A model generated the notes under the pieces. That model was given only the letters and a program-made list of their open reading frames with translations, was not told the origin of the DNA and made no database searches. A DNA stretch of 64,000 nt from JBBAEA01 sp041656175 (lineage in GTDB: Bacteria > Myxococcota_A > Bradymonadia > UBA4248), in the NCBI GenBank assembly GCA_041656175.1, contig JBBAEA010000001.1, positions 35,691 to 99,690 of the forward strand, in the 5' to 3' direction. Positions 52,274 through 60,873 of the stretch are shown here, piece after piece; positions within the stretch are counted from its first letter, which is position 1; every line of letters begins with the position of its first letter. The position numbers and the translations under genes were made by a program.

Positions 52274-53182
52274 CTAAGAAATGCCTAGCTTTGCAAGCAC
52301 ATCATTTTCTAAACCCGTCGCCTTTTTTATGGCTTCCAAAGACTCTCCACCCTGCTTCATTTGAATGGCTAAGACTACTAGCTCAACTCCCTCCTCTCGT
52401 CCCTTCTTTAGCCCCTTCTCTAGCCCATTCTTTATCCCATCTTCTAGCCCCTTCTCTTCACTGAGTTCTATTTGCCTAAGCAAAGCCAAATAATCGCGCT
52501 CGGCTTTTTGCCTTGCTTTATAATTTTCTCGCTTTTGTGGGTCTGTGTAAATAGATTCCATTACTTTATTGGCATCTTCTAAGGCTGGCATTTCCTTGGA
52601 TAAGCTTTCTCGTTCTTTTGGGTCACTGCTTTGAATAAAACGCAACCAATTCAATAAGTTTGTATCAGTTTCTTCATGCTCACCCGCTTTAAGCTTCTCC
52701 AAGTTAAAAAAGTGTATTTCTAACAGATCCGTTAGCTGTTGATGATTTTCGCTATCAAAAAATTTAAATATAGAGTGCAACCTATTGTTAATTGTATAAC
52801 CCTCCTCAATGAAGTTGATGGTAATACACCTTTTCGCATCAATATAAGTCATGATTTTACGAACACTATTTGAAAACATTTCGAACCAGTAATATAGCGA
52901 ACGCTCAGGATTTTCACGAATCCAGCGCAATTGTATTTCGACATTTTCCGTGGATTCATCCTTTATACGCGCTTTCAGGTTCACGAGGCCAAGCTCGTTA
53001 CTAGGAGCAGTGTGAAGAGTCTCGTTCTGTCGTATGCTTAGCTCTTCGACGCGACACTTTAGCACTCGCTGCAAGAAATCAATAAGTATGCTCTTATTCC
53101 TCTCGTCGCCAAAGACCAAATTAAACGCATAGCCGTTTGTTAAATTAACTGCAAAATCTTCCTCTTGGCGCAAATCAGTCAT
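52274..53182 (-). CDS. Rpn-type PD-(D/E)XK nuclease / putative transposase family protein
   Basis: 302 residues. The N-terminal NLTNGYAFNLVFGDERNKSI, then LIDFLQRVL matches the K/N-x-(D/Y)-x-x-F-K-x-x-F-G start of the Rpn (PDDEXK_2) family. The nuclease core LVNLKARIKDESTENVEIQL keeps E-I-Q, but the usual catalytic Asp (L-D-V/I) is Asn here. The C-terminus has the family's G-rich helix repeats (EKGLEDGIKNGLEKGLKKGR). Rpn proteins promote RecA-independent recombination and are often scattered as mobile genes. Loss of the Asp suggests reduced or no cleavage. Confidence 0.85.
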   Translation of the reverse strand: MTDLRQEEDFAVNLTNGYAFNLVFGDERNKSILIDFLQRVLKCRVEELSIRQNETLHTAPSNELGLVNLKARIKDESTENVEIQLRWIRENPERSLYYWFEMFSNSVRKIMTYIDAKRCITINFIEEGYTINNRLHSIFKFFDSENHQQLTDLLEIHFFNLEKLKAGEHEETDTNLLNWLRFIQSSDPKERESLSKEMPALEDANKVMESIYTDPQKRENYKARQKAERDYLALLRQIELSEEKGLEDGIKNGLEKGLKKGREEGVELVVLAIQMKQGGESLEAIKKATGLENDVLAKLGIS

Positions 53183-53476
53183 CGCAAACTCCTTTGTTTT
53201 TTGGGTTCACCCCCAAAGAATATCTTAGGCATTATATTCAATCTTACAAACGCATGCAAATCCTTTTTTATGGAGGCTTTCTTTGTAAAAAGCAGCTAAT
53301 CATTAGGCGCAAGCTAGGGTGCTGCCTATTTTTATCCGTTTTCTAGCTGTAAAGAGAAATACTAGACTTCATGGAGCGGCTCTTTACTCAAATGCTGCAG
53401 GAAGCTCTCATCTAGTGGTGAGGCTATGTCTCGCCTCACGAAGGGCTATTGCTCTTTGAACCCGTTTGTAAAGTTC

Positions 53477-53722
53477 AGAGACCTTTGCACGGCTAGAAAT
53501 TGTGAATTTAATTTTACAAATCTGATACAGTTTTAAACAAAATGAGACATTTTGTAGAGAAATATAGGCTAAAAACGCTAATAAAATAATGCAAGATGAA
53601 GATGGAATGACATTTTATTCGAAAAATGCTTAAAAGAGTGCTTTCTTTGGGGAAGGGGGGTACGGGGGGAAACATCTTTTCTTTGGCACAAAGAAAAGGG
53701 TTTCCCCCCGTGCAAAGCTCTC
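53477..53722 (+). repeat. Element B copy 2 (MITE-like)
   Basis: Best-preserved copy. The termini AGAGACCTTTGCACGG and CCGTGCAAAGCTCTC are inverted repeats of about 15 bp. The body shares GATACAGTTTTAAACAAAAT, GAGACATTTTGTAGAGAA and TGACATTTTATTCGAAAA with copy 1. It lies 295 bp upstream of the Rpn gene and just downstream of pnp. The stretch 53183-53476 between Rpn and this element shows no gene. Confidence 0.82.
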
Positions 53723-53754
53723 GTTTACATAAAAATAGCGTTTATGCATACGAG

Positions 53755-53778
53755 AAGGGGGAGCTTTGGCTCCCCCTT
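53755..53778 (-). terminator. Terminator-like hairpin after pnp
   Basis: On the minus strand a perfect 10-bp stem, AAGGGGGAGC-CAAA-GCTCCCCCTT, 17 bp after the pnp stop. No U-tract follows, so it may act as a 3' stabiliser or with Rho. Confidence 0.55.
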
Positions 53779-53794
53779 AAAGATCTCGCATTGA

Positions 53795-55888
53795 CTATTG
53801 TGTAGGTGTTTCACCGATGGCAGCGCGTCGCGACAATTTAATCTTCCCGCGCGGGTCGATAGCGAGTACTTTGACGAGCACTTCTTCGCCTTCTTTGAGT
53901 ACGTCGGTGACGTTATCGACGTGACCGTCGGTGAGTTCAGAGATATGAACCATACCGTCGCAGCCAGGGAATATTTCGACAAATGCGCCAAAGTCCATGA
54001 TTTTGCGAACCGTACCGAGGTAAACTTCGCCAGGTTTGGCTTCACGCGTGATGTCGTTAACCATGTTTAGGGCTTTATTGATCGACTCTTCATTATCGGA
54101 GGCGATTTTTACGCTTCCATCGTCCTCGACGTTGACGGTTGCGCCCGATACGGCAACGATATTGCGAATAACTTTTCCGCCTGCACCAATGATGTCGCGG
54201 ATTTTATCGGGATTGACCTTGATGGTAACGATGCGTGGCGCGTAGCGGCTTTGTGAGCTTCGCGATTCGCCGATCGCTGTCAACATGCGTCCCAAAATGT
54301 GGCGTCTTCCGTCGTGTGCTTGCGCAAGCGCTTGTTCCATCACTTCGCGAGATATGCCCGAAATCTTCAGATCCATCTGGATCGCAGTGATTTGGTCTGC
54401 TGTACCACAGACTTTAAAGTCCATATCACCTAAATGATCCTCGTCTCCCAAAATATCGGAGAGTACCGCAAACTTGTCGTTTTCTTTGATCAAGCCCATC
54501 GCAATGCCAGCGACTGGGTTTTTGAGCTCAATACCAGCGTCCATGGCAGCTAGCGTAGCACCGCAAACCGAGGCCATAGAAGAGGAACCGTTGGATTCAA
54601 GTATTTCGCTAACGACGCGTAAAACGTATGGATACTCGGGATCTAGCGTGGGCATAACGTTTTGTAACGCACGTTCAGCCAGCATGCCGTGTCCGACTTC
54701 GCGCCTCCCCGGGCTTCGCAGCGGTTTCACCTCGCCGACGCTAAAGGGTGGGAAGTTGTAGTGGAGCAAAAATCGTTTTGAGCGCATACCGCCCAACTCT
54801 TCAATACGTTGATCATCGCCGCTTGTGCCCATGGTCATGGTAACAAGCGCCTGCGTTTCGCCGCGCGTAAAGAGCGCAGAGCCGTGCACGCGTGGAAGTA
54901 TACCCACCTCGCAGTGTATGGGGCGAACTTCATTAAGTTTACGCCCATCAATTCGTCTACGCTCTTGGACGATAAGATTTCGCATCACGCGCGATTTGAG
55001 CGCGTCAATCGCTTTGGCGACATCGCCGCTTTGGTCCACAAAACGCTCCGCTAGCGCCCCTCTTATTTCGCTGCTCAACGCATCACTCGCCGCGTATCGC
55101 GATAGCTTCTCTTTAATGGTTAGGCAATCGCGCATGCGATCCGCGTATTGGTTTACGGCGTCGATTATTTCGTGGTTTATGCTAGGTGCAACGAACGGAA
55201 CTTTTTCCTTACCCACGGCTTTGGCGAATTCTCGCTGGAGTTGCAAAATCCCCTTCACCGATTCCATGCCAAAGTCCATGGCATCGAGGAATTCTTTTTC
55301 GCTCAAGCCCTTTGTTTCACCTTCGACCATAACAATGGCCTCTTCGCTCGCGACCATGACGATGTCGGTGTCGCTTTGTTCGCGCTGCTTGCTGTTGGGG
55401 TTTGCAATCCACTTGCCGTCAATCCGCGCGATGCGAACGCCCGCAACGGGTCCGTCCCAGGGTAGGTGCGAGAGCATCAATGCGGCTGAAGCGCCTGTAA
55501 TGGCGAGTACGTCGGGCTCGCAGTTTGGGTCGTAGGAGAGTACGGTGGCGATGATTTGTACTTCATCGTTGAATCCTTCGGGAAACAGTGGGCGTAGCGG
55601 TCTATCGATGAGACGGCTAGTCAATGTTTCGTGTTCCCCTAGTCGGCCTTCGCGCCTGAAATAGGAGCCTGGTATTCGCCCAGCGGCGTAGGTTTTTTCG
55701 ACATAATCACAGACCAAGGGGAAGAAATCTTGACTTCTTTCGTTGGGTTTTGAGCAGGCTGTTACCAAAACGACGCTGTCGCCGCATTGCACTAAAACTG
55801 AACCCGCAGCTTGTTTTGCGACGCGTCCAGTCTCGATCGAAATTTCGTTACTGCCCAATAATACACTATCTTTGACAATTCTTGTCAT
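53795..55888 (-). CDS. pnp: Polynucleotide phosphorylase
   Basis: ATG 55888 follows AAGGA; the longer frame from 56014 is not conserved. 697 residues, normal. Two RNase PH domains (first GSVLVQCGDSVVLVTACSKP; second GILPRVHGSALFTRGETQAL), FKVCGTADQITAIQMDLKIS in the catalytic core, a KH domain with GAGG (RDIIGAGGKVIRNIV), and a C-terminal S1 domain (GTVRKIMDFGAFVEIFPGCD). It degrades RNA 3'-5' using phosphate. It lies downstream of rpsO as in most bacteria, but 693 bp away and separated by two HP palindromes. Confidence 0.97.
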   Translation of the reverse strand: MTRIVKDSVLLGSNEISIETGRVAKQAAGSVLVQCGDSVVLVTACSKPNERSQDFFPLVCDYVEKTYAAGRIPGSYFRREGRLGEHETLTSRLIDRPLRPLFPEGFNDEVQIIATVLSYDPNCEPDVLAITGASAALMLSHLPWDGPVAGVRIARIDGKWIANPNSKQREQSDTDIVMVASEEAIVMVEGETKGLSEKEFLDAMDFGMESVKGILQLQREFAKAVGKEKVPFVAPSINHEIIDAVNQYADRMRDCLTIKEKLSRYAASDALSSEIRGALAERFVDQSGDVAKAIDALKSRVMRNLIVQERRRIDGRKLNEVRPIHCEVGILPRVHGSALFTRGETQALVTMTMGTSGDDQRIEELGGMRSKRFLLHYNFPPFSVGEVKPLRSPGRREVGHGMLAERALQNVMPTLDPEYPYVLRVVSEILESNGSSSMASVCGATLAAMDAGIELKNPVAGIAMGLIKENDKFAVLSDILGDEDHLGDMDFKVCGTADQITAIQMDLKISGISREVMEQALAQAHDGRRHILGRMLTAIGESRSSQSRYAPRIVTIKVNPDKIRDIIGAGGKVIRNIVAVSGATVNVEDDGSVKIASDNEESINKALNMVNDITREAKPGEVYLGTVRKIMDFGAFVEIFPGCDGMVHISELTDGHVDNVTDVLKEGEEVLVKVLAIDPRGKIKLSRRAAIGETPTQ

Positions 55889-56102
55889 GCAAAAATCCTT
55901 CGATGCCACCGCAAAATACAGCACGGCAACACCTCGCAATCGAAAGCATCTTTGGGCTATTCGCACCATACGAATGAACACTGCACAATCGCCAAAGAGC
56001 ACCATCGCTAGCAATGACGCGCTTTGGCCGTTGCACAGGCCGAAAACCTAAGATACTTTTATGATGATGAATCTTGTAATCCCAAATATTGATTTTGGGG
56101 TC

Positions 56103-56247
56103 GGGGGGAAGTTTCCCCCCGCGTCCGAGCCTCACTCAAAATTCGCTAAAAGCTGCAAAACATTGTGCAATGTATTCGCTATACGCTCATTCATTGCACA
56201 ATGTGCATCTTTTGCGCATTTTTTCGCGGGGTCTCGGTCTCCCCCCC
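56103..56247 (-). repeat. HP palindromic element, copy 10 (rpsO-pnp gap, reverse)
   Basis: GGGGGGAA-GT-TTCCCCCC (56103-56120), foot GCGTCCGAGCC against GGGTCTCGGTCTCC (CCGAG/CTCGG class), inner stem CATTGTGCAATG against CATTGCACAATG, loop TATTCGCTATACGCTCAT, the reverse of the copy-9 loop type. Confidence 0.85.
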
Positions 56248-56330
56248 GGTGTATTGGCCAAAACTACAAATTTGAGCGAAATTTGAGCGTTAACGCATGA
56301 CGCTTTTGCGAAGCATGGCAAATACGATGT

Positions 56331-56502
56331 GGGGCGTCGCGGGGGCAGGCCCCCGCGGAGGGGGTAGCGCAAGATCACCTGAAAAAATCGGTAATGAGCG
56401 CATTTTATGCGATGGTTTGGCGATTAGCCAAAACATCGCATGAAATAGTGCGCGAATTGCCGAGTTTTGAAGGTGGCTTGCGCGTAGGGGGAAACTTCCC
56501 CC
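56331..56502 (+). repeat. HP palindromic element, copy 11 (rpsO-pnp gap, forward)
   Basis: An outer module GGGGCGTCGCGGGGGC-AG-GCCCCCGC (56331-56356) is followed by feet GGGGGTAGCGCAAGATCACC and GGTGGCTTGCGCGTAGGGGG. The distal stem has TTTATGCGATG against CATCGCATGAAA, the loop GGTTTGGCGATTAGCCAAAA. It ends with GGGGGAA-AC-TTCCCCC (56487-56502). With copy 10 it occupies most of the 693-bp rpsO-pnp interval. Confidence 0.87.
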
Positions 56503-56581
56503 AAAAAAGAAAAAAGTACTTTATGAAATAGTTCATAAACTGCCAAAGCGCGCCAAGAACTAGCGGTTTTGGGCGGTGAAT

Positions 56582-56851
56582 TTACTTACGCAAGCCAAGC
56601 TGGGCAACGAGTTCGCGATAGCGTTGTACGTTGGAATCGCGTAGGTAGTCCAGTAGGCGGCGGCGGCGACCGACGAGTTGTAGTAGGCCGCGGCGGCTGT
56701 GGAAGTCTTTTTTGTGCGTTTTGAAGTGCTCTGTGAGGACGTTGATGCGCTCTGTGAGTAGCGAGATTTGTACTTCCGGCGAGCCTGTGTCGCCTTGATG
56801 ACGTCCGAATTTGTTAACGATTTCCGATTTTACATCGCGATGCAATGACAT
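56582..56851 (-). CDS. rpsO: 30S ribosomal protein S15
   Basis: ATG 56851 with AGGAG 8 nt upstream gives 89 residues, the canonical size; a frame from 56923 adds 24 spurious residues. It contains FGRHQGDTGSPEVQISLLTE, then HFKTHKKDFHSRRGLLQLVG and RRRRLLDYLRD, the S15 signature that binds the central domain of 16S rRNA. In many bacteria rpsO and pnp are cotranscribed and cut by RNase III between them; here that interval holds two large palindromes. Confidence 0.98.
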   Translation of the reverse strand: MSLHRDVKSEIVNKFGRHQGDTGSPEVQISLLTERINVLTEHFKTHKKDFHSRRGLLQLVGRRRRLLDYLRDSNVQRYRELVAQLGLRK

Positions 56852-57045
56852 TCCCCAAACTCCTATTAACGGGGGCAAATAAAATGAAACGCGTCGATTC
56901 CCTAAAGCGACACGTTTTGGCAAACCGTATGGTTTGCGCAGCTTCGTAGGCGCGGGTCTAATTTTAGGCGCGCCCGTAGGGTTTGAGTCAAACTCTGCGT
57001 AGCTCGCAACCGGGCTTAGGACCAGAAGTCGAGCGTTTCCCTACC

Positions 57046-57900
57046 TTAGGCAAGCCCTAACACGTTTTGTACACGTTCGTCAACAACTGATAGTGTTAGT
57101 GCGTCCTCGAAGCTGGCGCTGCGCTTGGTGGCGCTTTGGTAAAGTTTGGATTGCATAAAGATTTCGAGGGCAAGTAGGCGTTGGGACAGGGCTTTGTCTT
57201 CCCAGTCGACGCTTTTGTTTTCGCGCATGCGGGAGATTTCGGCGCGGATTTCGTTTTCTTCCCAGTCGAGACGCTCAAGGGCTATCATAATGATGGCGGC
57301 GTCTTGGTCGCGGCAAAGCAGTAAGCCGCCGCGATCGCGGGTTATGTGCGCAAGTTCGTTCCATGAAATGAGCGCAAAAAGTGATTTGCTGAGCTGGCGT
57401 TGCCAAGGGTAAAAGATAAACTTCTCGGCGAAGGCCAAAATGGTCATTTCGGTGGCGTGTCCATTGTGTATGGCCGCAAGGGCGGTGCCCATCACAAATA
57501 GTATTTCTTGGCGGCTGCGCGCGGCGATATCGCTGCGTAAAACGACGAAAGGCTCATCATCGAGACCTAGCACCGTCATCCACGATTCGAGTTTTTGGCG
57601 CAGATACAGTTTGGGGCGCTCCACTTTGAAGTGTAAACAAGCCTCTAGCCACAATGAATGCAAGCGCGCATCGCGTTTGCCCACCTCACGGCAATTTCGT
57701 AGATACACACGGCGCTCTCGAAGCAACCAGTAACGGCCAAACCACACGATGGCCTTGCGGATAGCGCTGAATTGCGCTAGGCGACGCCTCTGTCGCATGT
57801 CCTCGATAAAGGCGTAGTCTTCAAAGTGTAGTACCGCATCTCGTGCGTCAACAGACTTTTGACGGCGAATAAATAACTGGAAATCAAATTTTTTTGACAT
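57046..57900 (-). CDS. M48-metallopeptidase-like protein lacking the zinc-binding motif
   Basis: 284 residues; no signal peptide. The C-terminal half has the layout of M48 (HtpX/Ste24-like) soluble relatives. SRQEILFVMGTALAAIHNGH aligns with V-L-G-H-E-L-G-H-I-x-x-G-H, but Thr, Ala and Ala replace H-E-x-x-H. AHITRDRGGLLLCRDQDAAI aligns with S-E-(L/I)-T-A-D-R-A-G-L-L, with His in place of the third zinc ligand Glu. It should be catalytically dead and may act as a binding or scaffold protein. The alignment is by eye. It lies between rpsO and the SDR-like gene on the same strand. Confidence 0.55.
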   Translation of the reverse strand: MSKKFDFQLFIRRQKSVDARDAVLHFEDYAFIEDMRQRRRLAQFSAIRKAIVWFGRYWLLRERRVYLRNCREVGKRDARLHSLWLEACLHFKVERPKLYLRQKLESWMTVLGLDDEPFVVLRSDIAARSRQEILFVMGTALAAIHNGHATEMTILAFAEKFIFYPWQRQLSKSLFALISWNELAHITRDRGGLLLCRDQDAAIIMIALERLDWEENEIRAEISRMRENKSVDWEDKALSQRLLALEIFMQSKLYQSATKRSASFEDALTLSVVDERVQNVLGLA

Positions 57901-58020
57901 TTTATTTTAATGTTTTTGGGGTTTTCTCTAATATATAGCTGTTGGCGGTGATTTTGCGGCTGCTGTGGTTTTTGGGAGTGCTTTGTCGGCATTGCTAGCA
58001 AGTTGTTGTTTTACGCTAGC

Positions 58021-59526
58021 CTATCTGAAACGAAATTTCGCGGTTCTTAAACGGCGTAATTTGGCGAGTAGACTGGTGTTGAGCTGGATTTGACCTTGAT
58101 ATCGAACTTTGTCTTTACTGTCTAAAACTTCAATATGAACGCGATCTTGTCTTGCAGGAAAACATGGTTTTAGAACGACGCGTAAATTTTCGCTGTATTC
58201 TGCTCTTAGGTGTAGCGTTGTATGGGCGATGCCAAGCGATTCTTTAGAGTTTTCGTAAGTTTTTAGCCCTGTGAACGCTATTTTTTTGTACACGCCTTCG
58301 ATGCTGATATGTCCGTGTAGGAAGCTTTGGCCGCCGAAGTAGGGAATATGCGAGCTCGCTTTTTGGAACTCCAGAACGGTTTGCAGTCTTTTCTCGGTTT
58401 TTTGGGGAGCCCATACTTCGCCTTCCCAGCGTTGTTTTATAACGACTTGAGCGCCGAATTCACTGTGTTTTGGCGTGCTTGTTGCGGGTAGACGGCGTTC
58501 ACTTTGTAATTCAGCGAGCAGCTTTTTGCAGCTCTCTTCGTCGATGTCGCGTTTGGCTTCCATGCCGTGTTTAGCGAGTTTACTGCAGTTGAGTTCGGGC
58601 AAGTCGAGGCATTCTTTGATGTCTTCCCAGCGCGGTGCGGGGGTATCGACAAGAGAATTGCTTGTGCGAAGTTTTGCCCATCGTGTTTCTAGGGTGTAGT
58701 TGCTTAATGCGGAGAGTGCGCCTAGAAACAGTTTTTTGCCCAGCTTTAGCGTTGAATTGACGTACAAATTGCGAGTTTTGCTGAACTTAATGCCGCAGGC
58801 ATTGGCTAGGTCTTGGAAAAACTCCTCGCGCGTCATGCGCTTTGTGCTTGCAACATTATAAATGCGCGCAGCTTTGGCGGGGCTTTGTTGGATGCACTCT
58901 ACGATGACGCTGGCTAAATCTTTTACGTCGATGAGACAGATTGCTGTTTTGGGGTCATAAACAGTGATGGGTAGTTGATGTGCGGCGACTATGGCTGCGA
59001 GTTGGAATGCGGCGTAGTTGAAGCCGCCGACGCCAGCGCCAAAGACGCGCGCGCTGCGCAGGATGGTGGGTTTAAGTTTGCGTAGCATACTTCGGCGCGT
59101 TAATTCTTCCTCGATTTGCAACGCTAGGGCGCCAGACGCCGTTTTGGGTCTGCAGGCGCTCGCCTCGTCGCGCGCTCGTTTGTGTGGGCCGTAAACGCTT
59201 GCGCTGCTTAAAAAGATGAAGCTTTTGCAGCGCGCGTCGTCGCACGCGTCGTAGGCGTCGAGGACGAGATTTTTGTATGCATTTTGGCATAAAGCTTCGT
59301 GTTGGCTGTCGAGTATTTCGCTGGCAAAAACGATGTGTTCACTTGTGCGTAGTGCGGGCGCAAGATCGTGCGCGTTGTCCAGCGCTATACTTTTTACTCC
59401 ACGTGTGCTCTCGAAAAGCAGCTTATGGCTAAAGCCTTGACTTTGATATTTTCGCGGCAAAGCTAGCGTAAGTGCTCGTCCGATTCCACTGTTAGCGTCA
59501 AAAATAAGAACTTGTTCTTTCGCCAT
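58021..59526 (-). CDS. Extended-SDR/NAD-dependent epimerase-like protein with extra C-terminal domain
   Basis: ATG 59526 with AGAGGG upstream is preferred over 59652. 501 residues. The Rossmann start VLIFDANSGIGRALTLALP, SFIFLSSASVYGPHKR, and the later segments AICLIDVKDLASVIVECIQQ and RIYNVASTKRMTREEFFQDL follow extended SDR epimerases. The Y-x-x-x-K catalytic pair is missing: the helix reads ASGALALQIEEEL where P-Y-G-x-S-K-x-x-x-E is expected. The glycine motif is also altered (D-A-N-S-G-I-G). Residues about 330-501 form an unrecognised, partly beta-rich domain. It is probably non-catalytic or has shifted chemistry. Confidence 0.65.
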   Translation of the reverse strand: MAKEQVLIFDANSGIGRALTLALPRKYQSQGFSHKLLFESTRGVKSIALDNAHDLAPALRTSEHIVFASEILDSQHEALCQNAYKNLVLDAYDACDDARCKSFIFLSSASVYGPHKRARDEASACRPKTASGALALQIEEELTRRSMLRKLKPTILRSARVFGAGVGGFNYAAFQLAAIVAAHQLPITVYDPKTAICLIDVKDLASVIVECIQQSPAKAARIYNVASTKRMTREEFFQDLANACGIKFSKTRNLYVNSTLKLGKKLFLGALSALSNYTLETRWAKLRTSNSLVDTPAPRWEDIKECLDLPELNCSKLAKHGMEAKRDIDEESCKKLLAELQSERRLPATSTPKHSEFGAQVVIKQRWEGEVWAPQKTEKRLQTVLEFQKASSHIPYFGGQSFLHGHISIEGVYKKIAFTGLKTYENSKESLGIAHTTLHLRAEYSENLRVVLKPCFPARQDRVHIEVLDSKDKVRYQGQIQLNTSLLAKLRRLRTAKFRFR

Positions 59527-59728
59527 TGATTTAAAGCCCTCTTTTGAATAACTGCGTTCAATTTTAAACTTGAGAACGCTTTGGCTTATGGAAGCCACGC
59601 CAGAATCTACACTATTATTCCACTTTAAGCTGCACATTATTTTATTCAGCATTATATTGTGTGCTAGGGTCTAGAATTTGTAGGCTCTTACTGTGGTTTT
59701 GCCTATATTTTTGGGGGTGCGTAGTTCG

Positions 59729-60571
59729 ATGAGTAGCATTAAAGATTGGATGCAGCCTTGTAGGCTTTGCCCGATAGCGTGTGGGGCGAAGCGATTAGAT
59801 GGCGAAGTGGGAGTATGCGGTGCTGGGGCGGCGCAGATTTATCGACACGGCGAACAGCTGGGTGAAGAGCGGCATTTGGTGCCCAGTTATGTGGTGGATT
59901 TTTCGCAGTGCAATTTGGGCTGTACTTTTTGCAGCGAGCGCAAGTTTTGGGATCCGACGCGCTCTATCTCGCTGGATCCTCACGAGTTTGCAGAAGAAAT
60001 TATTACGCGCTATAGCGCGCGTCCTGAGCGTTTGCGCAGTATTCAGTGGGTTGGCGGCGAGCCTTCGATTCACTTGGGCTTTATTGAGCAGGCGAGTTTG
60101 TATTTGAAGGAACATTGGAAGGGGGGACCTCGTTTGCTGTTAAATACGAATGGCTATTATAGTACGGGGCTTGCGCATTTAATTCGGCCATTCGTCGACG
60201 GCTTTGTTTTTGATTTTAAAATTGCCCCAAATTGCGGTGATTTATTAGGCCAGCGATTGGATTACCACGAGGTTTTAGAGGCGAATATTATAGAGGCGCT
60301 CAAATATTGGGAGCCAGAAGACATAGTGATTCGGCACTTGCTTTTGCCCGATCACGGCGAGTGCTGTGCAGATTATGTGCTTCGTTGGTGTGGGCGCCAC
60401 GCGGCGTCATGCTATATTAATGTGATGGATGGCTACATCGATTTTGAAAAGCCGTGGATAGGCATCACGAAGGCGGAACGCGAAGGTGCACTGAATTTGG
60501 GGAAAAGTTTGGGATTGAGGCGACTTTGTCTTAATGGTAGGCTTTGCGACGTTCCGCTTGCGGGGCGCTAG
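59729..60571 (+). CDS. Radical SAM protein of the PflX (COG1313) type
   Basis: ATG 59729 is preferred; a GTG at 59693 is possible. 280 residues. The N-terminal CRLCPIACGAKRLDGEVGVC matches the C-x-x-C-P-x-x-C-G...R...G-x-C-G motif of PflX-like proteins. The radical SAM cluster is CNLGCTFC (C-x3-C-x2-C). WVGGEPSIH is the SAM-binding GGEP motif. LLLNTNGYY and VFDFKIAPNC follow the partial barrel. These enzymes cleave SAM to make a 5'-deoxyadenosyl radical; the PflX group has no settled substrate. No glycyl radical enzyme is in the window. Confidence 0.85.
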   Translation: MSSIKDWMQPCRLCPIACGAKRLDGEVGVCGAGAAQIYRHGEQLGEERHLVPSYVVDFSQCNLGCTFCSERKFWDPTRSISLDPHEFAEEIITRYSARPERLRSIQWVGGEPSIHLGFIEQASLYLKEHWKGGPRLLLNTNGYYSTGLAHLIRPFVDGFVFDFKIAPNCGDLLGQRLDYHEVLEANIIEALKYWEPEDIVIRHLLLPDHGECCADYVLRWCGRHAASCYINVMDGYIDFEKPWIGITKAEREGALNLGKSLGLRRLCLNGRLCDVPLAGR

Positions 60572-60585
60572 CCCACTTCAGCATT

Positions 60586-60830
60586 GAGAGCTTTGCACGG
60601 GGGGAAACCCTTTTCTTGTTGCACAAGAAAAGATGTTTCCCCCCGTACCCCCCTTCCCAAAAGAAAGCACTTTTTAAGCGCTTACCGAATAAACTGTCAT
60701 TCTATCATCTGCATGCCTAATTTTATGCGCATTTTATTGTTTTGCTTCTCTACAAAACGACTAATTTTCTTTAAAACTGTATCGGATTTGTAAAATTAAA
60801 TTCACCATTTCTAGCCGCGCAAAGGTCTCT
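60586..60830 (-). repeat. Element B copy 3 (MITE-like, reverse)
   Basis: Reverse copy: it starts GAGAGCTTTGCACGGGG and ends GCAAAGGTCTCT. The G6/C6-flanked hairpin here is CTTTTCTTG-TTGCA-CAAGAAAAG. The body is shared with copies 1 and 2, including CTCTACAAAACGACTAAT and TTTAAAACTGTATCGGATTT. It lies just after the PflX-like gene. Confidence 0.8.
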
Positions 60831-60873
60831 TCAGAGCAAAGGCCTCTATTTTTTTGCAAATTTTACCTTGGTC

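Noticed and set aside
55889..56014. Upstream extension of pnp (43 codons)
   Set aside because: AAGGA directly before ATG 55888 and the canonical N-terminus support the shorter form.
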